52,129 nucleotides of DNA from Salipiger aestuarii (GTDB lineage: Bacteria > Pseudomonadota > Alphaproteobacteria > Rhodobacterales > Rhodobacteraceae), in the NCBI RefSeq assembly GCF_003259905.1, contig NZ_QLMG01000030.1, positions 1 to 52,129 of the forward strand, written 5' to 3'. How positions within the stretch are numbered: the stretch's first letter is position 1; each line of letters begins with the position of its first letter. Below the pieces are notes generated by a model. It searched no databases. It was not told the DNA's origin and saw nothing but the letters and a program-made list of their open reading frames with translations. Shown here in pieces: positions 47,082 to 52,129 of the stretch. Position numbers and translations under genes: made by a program.

Positions 47082-47606
47082 ACTGCTCTCGCCTCTGGTG
47101 GTCTCTTGTCGGACCGTTGTCTTGTCGACGCTGGAACGCGCGAATGCCGCGCTGGTGCGTCGATAAAGTTCATTGCACGCAAGATGCGCCATCACAACAT
47201 TTTTCTGGGCCGCTGGCCGCGAATGATCCCGCAAAAGCTCAGGTATTGCGTGCAGGCAGAAGCTTAAGACTTTGAATTGGAAAAGCAATCCGGCCTGTGG
47301 ATAAGTTTGGCGGATTGCGCGGTTGGCGGGCGTCCGGGGCCGGGCCAGCCCGGCCCCGGTTGGCTCCGGTTGGGCTCCGGCACCGGCCTGAGTCGGTACC
47401 GCCGGGCGGCTGACGGGCGGACTCGCGCAAAAGCTGTCATCGTCGCGCCCCGTGGCATGCCGCCGGGGCGGCCGACCGGGCGCGGGGCCCAAAGGCAGGG
47501 CAGACCAATCGCGGGCCGGGGCGGCATCTGTCCGCGCAGCCGTGTGGTGGGGTTCAGGATGCGCGCGGGGCAGGGGAGGGGCCGCACCCGGCCCCCCGTT
47601 GGCGGA
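47082..47606. other. repA upstream region: DnaA box and GC hairpins
   Basis: 525 bases without a supported gene, including the repA promoter and the end of the aminotransferase operon. TGTGGATAA at 47296-47304 is a perfect DnaA box (TTATCCACA on the other strand). CCGGGGCCGGGC/GCCCGGCCCCGG (47334-47345 and 47348-47359) is a perfect 12-bp inverted repeat with only two bases between. GGGGCCG/CGGCCCC (47578-47584 and 47589-47595), just after the aminotransferase stop, may be its terminator. Confidence 0.55.
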
Positions 47607-48977
47607 TCAGCCCAGAACCGACGCGACCGCCCTGGCGGTCTTGTCCGCGATCTCGCCCGCTTCGGAATCGGTCAGGCAGAACGGCGGGGCAAAGCCCAGA
47701 ATATCGCCCTGCGGCATGGCACGCCCGATGACGCCCTGTTCCAGCAGCGCCGCCGACACGCGCCCGCCGACCTTTTCGGACGCATCAAAGAACCGCCGCC
47801 CGTCGCGATCGGCCACAAATTCAACCGCGGCCATCAGACCTTCGCCCCGGATTTCGCCGACATTCGCATGGGTGCCAAGAGCGTCGCGCAGCGCGGCATT
47901 CAGCACCGCGCCGGTGCGGCCCGCCGCCTGCACAAGGTTCAGCTTGTCGATCAGCGCAAGGTTCGCCACCCCCGCCGCCGCCCCCACGGGATGCGCCGAA
48001 TAGGTCCAGCCGTGGCCAATGGGGCCGTTTTCGTCGGTGCCCCGTTCCAGAACCTTCCACATCCTGTCGCCCACGATGGACCCCGACAGCGGCGCATAGG
48101 CCGAGGTCAGCCCCTTGGCGATGGTGATGAGGTCGGGCCTGATGCCGTAGTGATCCGACCCGAACATCGTGCCCAGCCGCCCGAAGCCGGTGACCACCTC
48201 ATCGGCGATCAGCAGGATGTCGTGCCTGGTCAGCACCGCCTGGATCGCCTCCCAGTATCCAGCCGGAGGCGGCACGATCCCGCCCGTGCCCAGCACCGGC
48301 TCGCCGATGAAGGCGGCGATGGTGTCGGGGCCCTCGGCCTGGATCAGCGCCTCAAGCTCGGCGGCACAATGGGCGGTGAACTGTTCTTCGGTCTGGTTCA
48401 GATCGTCGCGGCGGAAATAATACGGCGCCTCGGTGTGGATCACCTGCGACAGCGGCAGATCGAACTTATTGTGAAACGTCTCCAACCCGGTGAGCGAGCC
48501 TGTCATCAGCCCCGACCCGTGATAGCCCCGCCAGCGCGAGATGATTTTTTTCTTTTCCGGGCGGCCAAGAATGTTGTTGTAATACCACACCAGCTTGATG
48601 TTGGTCTCGTTCGCATCCGATCCGGACATGCCGAAATAGACCTTGCTCATGCCCTTGGGCGCGCGTTCCAGCACCATCCGCGCCAGGGTGATCGACGCCT
48701 CGGTGCCGTGGCCGACATAGGCGTGGTAATAGGCCAGCTCGCGCGCCTGATCGGCGATCGCATCGGCGATTTCGGGGCGGCCATAGCCGACGTTCACGCA
48801 GTACAGCCCGGCAAAGGCATCCAGCAGGCGGGTGCCGTCGCGGTCTTCGATATGGCAGCCCGATCCGGTGCGGATCACCCGGTGCGGAGCGTCGCCCCGC
48901 GCGAATTCGGCCAGATGGGTCGAAGGGTGAAAGAAATTCTCACGGTCCCATTTTTCCAGCATGTCGTTGCGCAGCAT
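47607..48977 (-). CDS. Class III (omega) aminotransferase
   Basis: A 456-residue PLP enzyme of the omega-transaminase group. [20 protein letters not shown] is the usual start of a roseobacter branch that uses pyruvate and amines such as putrescine, GABA or beta-alanine. It has [73 protein letters not shown] and the PLP Lys in [13 protein letters not shown]. It is 47 bases after a succinate-semialdehyde-type dehydrogenase gene; the pair would deaminate and then oxidise an omega-amine. The exact substrate is inferred. Confidence 0.9.
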   Translation of the reverse strand: MLRNDMLEKWDRENFFHPSTHLAEFARGDAPHRVIRTGSGCHIEDRDGTRLLDAFAGLYCVNVGYGRPEIADAIADQARELAYYHAYVGHGTEASITLARMVLERAPKGMSKVYFGMSGSDANETNIKLVWYYNNILGRPEKKKIISRWRGYHGSGLMTGSLTGLETFHNKFDLPLSQVIHTEAPYYFRRDDLNQTEEQFTAHCAAELEALIQAEGPDTIAAFIGEPVLGTGGIVPPPAGYWEAIQAVLTRHDILLIADEVVTGFGRLGTMFGSDHYGIRPDLITIAKGLTSAYAPLSGSIVGDRMWKVLERGTDENGPIGHGWTYSAHPVGAAAGVANLALIDKLNLVQAAGRTGAVLNAALRDALGTHANVGEIRGEGLMAAVEFVADRDGRRFFDASEKVGGRVSAALLEQGVIGRAMPQGDILGFAPPFCLTDSEAGEIADKTARAVASVLG

Positions 48978-49024
48978 TGTCTTTCCTTTCTTATCGCAAA
49001 CGGGGCCAAGCCCCGCGCCCAACC

Positions 49025-50482
49025 TCAGCCCCAGTCGCGGCAGACGTATTTGATGTCGGTGAACGCTTCGAGCCCCTGGCGCGCGCCTTCGCGGCCCAGC
49101 CCGGATTGCTTGGTGCCGCCGAACGGGATCGGCGCGCCGGTGACCTTGGTGCGGTTGACCGCGACCATGCCGAATTGCAGCGCGCGGGTCATGCGGTAGA
49201 TCCGGCGCGGATCCTGGCTGTGCACATAGGCGACAAGGCCGTATTCGGTGGCATTGGCGCGGGCGATCACGTCCTCTTCGGTGTCGAACACCGTGACCGG
49301 CGCGACAGGGCCAAAGTTTTCCTGGCTCATGATGTCGGCCGTATCCGGCACATCGGCCAGAACCGTGGGCTTGAAAAACAGCGGGCCGTGAGAATCGTCA
49401 ACCGCGCCCCCCGTCAGCAGGCGCGCGCCCTTGGCGATGGCGTCGGCCACCTGCGCGCGCTGTTTTTCGATGGCGCGCTCATTTATCAGCGGGCCGATGT
49501 CGGGGTTGTCATGGCCGTGTCCCATGGTCAGGGCGGCGGTGGCGGCGGCGAACTTGGTGCAGAACGCGTCATAGACATCGCGGTGAACGTAAAAGCGGTT
49601 GGCCCCCAGACAATCCTGCCCCGAGGTGGCGAATTTCGCCTTGATCGCCTCGGCCACCGCGCGGTCCAGATCGGCGCTGGGGAACACGATGAACGGCGCG
49701 TGGCCGCCCAGTTCCAGCACCAGCCTTTTGACGGTGTCCGCCGATTGGCGGTACAGCAGCTTGCCGACCTCGGTCGAACCGGTAAACGACAGCGCGCGCA
49801 CCCGCACATCGGCGGTCCATTCGCCCACGATGGTGGCGGCGTCGCCGATGACGGTCGATATCACGCCGTCGGGAAACCCCGCCCGGCGGGCCAGCTGGGA
49901 CAGCGCCAGCGCCGACAGCGGGGTTTCCGCCGATGGGTGAATGACCACCGTGCAGCCTGCCGCCAGCGCCGCCGCGGCCTTGCGGGTGATCATCGCGCAG
50001 GGAAAGTTCCACGGCGTGATCAGCGCGGCCACGCCGACGGGTTCGCGCCACAGCTCCATTTCCGCATCCGGCAGATGGCTGGTGACGCCTTCGATGTTGG
50101 GGCGCAGCGCCTCTTCGGCGTAAAACTGCACGAAGCTGGCGGCATAGTCGATTTCGCCGCGCGCCTCGGCAATCGGTTTGCCCTGTTCGGCGGTCATGAT
50201 GCGGGCAAGGTCTTCTTTGGCGGCCATCATCAGGTCGTGCCAGCGGTGCAGGATTTGCGCGCGCTTTTGCGGCAGCATCTGGGCCCAGCCTTCGAACGCC
50301 CGGTGGGCGGCATCGACGGCGGCGCGCGCGCCGATGGCATCGCTCATCGCGACCTGCGCCACCAGCGCGCCGCTTGCCGGGTCGCGCACCGCAAGGCGGC
50401 CGTCGCCGGGAAAATCGCCGCTTTCGCACAGCAGGGACGTGTCGCGGATCCAGGGCGCAAGGCCAGCTGTCATGTCGGTCAT
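49025..50482 (-). CDS. gabD: Succinate-semialdehyde dehydrogenase-like aldehyde dehydrogenase
   Basis: A 485-residue NAD(P)-dependent aldehyde dehydrogenase. [32 protein letters not shown], the general base region [12 protein letters not shown] and the catalytic Cys in [13 protein letters not shown] are visible. In GabD/SSADH the active loop is usually CVC; here the second Cys is Gly, so disulfide redox control is lost. [14 protein letters not shown] and FTDIKYVC fit the SSADH branch. AAAGGAGA precedes the ATG. It is the middle gene of lrp-gabD-aminotransferase. The gene symbol is a best match, as related semialdehydes are possible. Confidence 0.82.
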   Translation of the reverse strand: MTDMTAGLAPWIRDTSLLCESGDFPGDGRLAVRDPASGALVAQVAMSDAIGARAAVDAAHRAFEGWAQMLPQKRAQILHRWHDLMMAAKEDLARIMTAEQGKPIAEARGEIDYAASFVQFYAEEALRPNIEGVTSHLPDAEMELWREPVGVAALITPWNFPCAMITRKAAAALAAGCTVVIHPSAETPLSALALSQLARRAGFPDGVISTVIGDAATIVGEWTADVRVRALSFTGSTEVGKLLYRQSADTVKRLVLELGGHAPFIVFPSADLDRAVAEAIKAKFATSGQDCLGANRFYVHRDVYDAFCTKFAAATAALTMGHGHDNPDIGPLINERAIEKQRAQVADAIAKGARLLTGGAVDDSHGPLFFKPTVLADVPDTADIMSQENFGPVAPVTVFDTEEDVIARANATEYGLVAYVHSQDPRRIYRMTRALQFGMVAVNRTKVTGAPIPFGGTKQSGLGREGARQGLEAFTDIKYVCRDWG

Positions 50483-50592
50483 GGGGGTCTCCTTTGTCAG
50501 GGACACCATGGCGCGGGCACTCCAGAGGGTTTGCCTGTTCGCGGCGCTCCTGGCCGAGGATCTCTCTGATTTCGCGCGCCCAAGGGGCAACT

Positions 50593-51069
50593 CTAGCGCA
50601 GCAGCCCCAGCGCGGGCGGGTCGGCCTTGACCGGCTTGGTGACGATATAGCTGTAATAGCGCCGCACGCCGGCGCGGCTTTCCAGCAGCCCGTCCATCAG
50701 ATCCTGAAACGAGCCAACGTCGCGGGTGACCACCTGCATCAGGTAATCGTACCCGCCCCCGATGGCCCAGCATCCCGTCACCGCATCGGTCCGCGCGATG
50801 ATGCGTTCAAAGATCTGAAAGCTTTCCGCCTTGTGGCTTTCCAGCTCGACCGTGACAAACACCTGAACGTGCGGCCCCAGCGCCGCAAGGTCGATTTCCG
50901 CGCGGTATCCGACGATCAGCCCTGCCTTTTCCAGCCGCTTCATCCGGTCCCAGCAGGGGGTCGGCGACAGGTTCACCCGCGCCGCCAGTTCGGTTTTGGC
51001 GATGCGGCCCTCGCGGCTGAGCGTGGCAAGAATGGCGATGTCGCGATCGTCAAGGCGGGTCTGGTTCAT
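50593..51069 (-). CDS. Lrp/AsnC-family transcriptional regulator
   Basis: A 158-residue Lrp-type regulator. The N-terminal helix-turn-helix (LDDRDIAILATLSREGRIAK, ELAARVNLSPTPCWDRMKRL) is followed by a RAM ligand domain (CWAIGGGYDYLMQVVTRDVG, LLESRAGVRRYYSYIVT). The start MNQTRLDDRD is the usual Lrp beginning; an upstream start would add odd residues. It lies 110 bases before the dehydrogenase gene on the same strand and likely controls it in response to an amino acid or amine. Confidence 0.92.
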   Translation of the reverse strand: MNQTRLDDRDIAILATLSREGRIAKTELAARVNLSPTPCWDRMKRLEKAGLIVGYRAEIDLAALGPHVQVFVTVELESHKAESFQIFERIIARTDAVTGCWAIGGGYDYLMQVVTRDVGSFQDLMDGLLESRAGVRRYYSYIVTKPVKADPPALGLLR

Positions 51070-51143
51070 GGTTTGGTTGTTGAGGCCGCGCACCGGATTG
51101 TCAATCGCGCGCCGCACGCCGCACGCCGCGCGCGGCGGGCCGG

Positions 51144-52129
51144 TCAGGCGGCCAGGTCGGACAGCGCAAAGATCATCGCCAGATCCGACTGCACGCTCAG
51201 CACAGCTTCGAGCGTCACCGTGCCGCCGGAGTCGTAGCGGACGATCGTATCCGCGCCGATCCGCGACACATCCGTGACGCTGACGCCATGAAACGCCAGG
51301 ATGTCGCTTGCCACGTCGAAATCGCTGATGACGTCAGCGCCGCGGTCGAACAGCATGTTGTCCTCGCCGTCGCCGCTGATGGTGTCTGCCAGATCGGTGC
51401 CATGCACGTTCTCGACGCCGGTCAGCACATCGCCAAGGGCGGCGCCCGCGTTCATCGACGCATCCAGCAGATCCAGCACCGCGCCTTTGGTTGCATCGTC
51501 GTAATGGGCGACGTCGCTGCCGGCGCCGCCGATCATCACATCGGCGCCCGCGCCGCCATGCAGCCGGTCACGTCCGGCGCCGCCATAGGCGGTTGTCCGG
51601 TCGTGCCAAAGATAGACCCTGTCATCCCCCGCCTGGCCGCGCAGGGCGTCGGGCGGGTCGGACTCGATCAGGGTATCATCGACCGCCAGTGCGTCCACCG
51701 GACGCTGGCCCGCAACCGCTTGGTGGTAATCATCGCCGCTGGTCAGAGTGACCGGCAGGTTCATCTCAAGCAGATACGCGCCGGTATGCGCGCCGTAACC
51801 CCCGGCACTGACATAGTAAATGCCGTGTTCGGCCGGGTAAAGGTCAGGCGGGAATTCAAATCGTTCTGGCTGTCGTCGTTCCAGGCCAGCCTGGCGCCAT
51901 AGGCGTTGTACAGGTTCAGATACGGGTCCGGCAGGCGGGGAAGAATTCATCGGCGCTGCCCCTGAGCGTGATGATGACGTTCTGGCCGGCCTCCAGTTCG
52001 ACGCTGACCCAGTCTTCGGCAAAGGAAGACCCCAGAATGCCTTAGAGTCCGTCCGAGATCATATCCTTTCTTGGCAAAGCCTTCGCAGCATTGATCGAAT
52101 GGACGCCCATCGCAGGAACGCCAATGCGT
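51144..52129 (-). pseudogene. RTX/PPC-domain calcium-binding protein, frameshifted (right window edge)
   Basis: The last 250 residues hold RTX-type glycine-rich repeats (AYGGAGRDRLHGGAGADVMI, GGAGSDVAHYDD) and an ending DVISDFDVASDILAFHGVSV, typical of secreted type I proteins. Upstream, in other frames, is a PPC domain (AEDWVSVELEAGQNVIITLR, DPYLNLYNAYGARLAWNDDS), so at least two single-base changes break it. One is a lost C near 51843 (ACCCGG where ACCCCGG would restore TFTPAEHG). An in-frame TAA also lies near 52039. It could be a dead gene or sequencing error; the 5' part is outside the window. Confidence 0.65.

Noticed and set aside
45879-47492. 537-residue RepA with a long N-terminal extension
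   Set aside because: RepA proteins of this type are about 400 residues; the ATG at 47081 has a ribosome-binding site and begins a typical RepA sequence.

Overview
The window is high-GC DNA from an alphaproteobacterium, most likely the Rhodobacteraceae (roseobacter/Paracoccus side). The family is suggested by a class II lumazine synthase (RibH2), a ThiE2-type thiamine operon, TRAP and TctA transporter remnants and a repABC replication module. The repABC module at 43.6-47.1 kb, with three parS-like palindromes, means the window is probably part of a plasmid or chromid; an integrated replicon cannot be excluded from sequence alone.

Layout. 0-0.4 kb: cut-off end of an ISNCY-type insertion sequence. 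0.46-8.7 kb: a ROK repressor divergent from a CUT1 sugar ABC transporter, a sugar/nucleoside-type kinase, an L-xylulose-reductase-like SDR and an M29 aminopeptidase, with a palindromic ROK operator between the divergent genes. 9.0-16.0 kb: a response regulator lacking its phosphoacceptor Asp, a 24-bp tandem repeat, and a treY-treZ-glgX operon that makes trehalose from glycogen-type glucans. 16.3-20.4 kb: a PAS-GGDEF-EAL c-di-GMP protein, then an uncharacterised GNAT-like gene with an MFS exporter. 20.4-26.2 kb: a graveyard of nested IS pieces (IS481, IS5 twice), truncated osmC and acyl-CoA dehydrogenase genes, and a decayed catabolic cluster (C45 acyltransferase, SDR, TRAP DctM/DctQ/DctP, GntR) beside one intact beta-keto acid cleavage enzyme (BKACE). 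27.2-30.3 kb: tex and a PIN toxin with its Phd-type antitoxin. 30.4-32.3 kb: a second decayed cluster (TctA, GntR, sulfatase). 32.5-36.6 kb: hybrid histidine kinase, receiver protein, transaldolase.

36.6-43.5 kb: vitamin genes on the minus strand. thiC-thiO-thiS-thiG-thiE-thiF-thiD is almost fully overlapping and sits behind a TPP riboswitch; ribH2 sits behind an FMN riboswitch. 43.6-47.1 kb: repA-repB-repC. 47.6-51.1 kb: an Lrp regulator, a succinate-semialdehyde-type dehydrogenase and a class III aminotransferase, consistent with GABA, putrescine or other omega-amine catabolism. 51.1-52.1 kb: a frameshifted RTX/PPC calcium-binding protein at the right edge.

No clear new defence or biosynthetic system was found. 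The observations most worth following are: the two catabolic clusters dying by repeated internal deletions, one of which kept a single intact enzyme; the perfect 31-bp inverted repeat at 23.4-23.6 kb; the hairpin that buries the M29 peptidase start codon; the phosphoacceptor-less LuxR-type regulator with an adjacent tandem repeat; and the parS/ctRNA/origin architecture around repC. All functional calls come from recognising motifs and families by eye; no database search was run.
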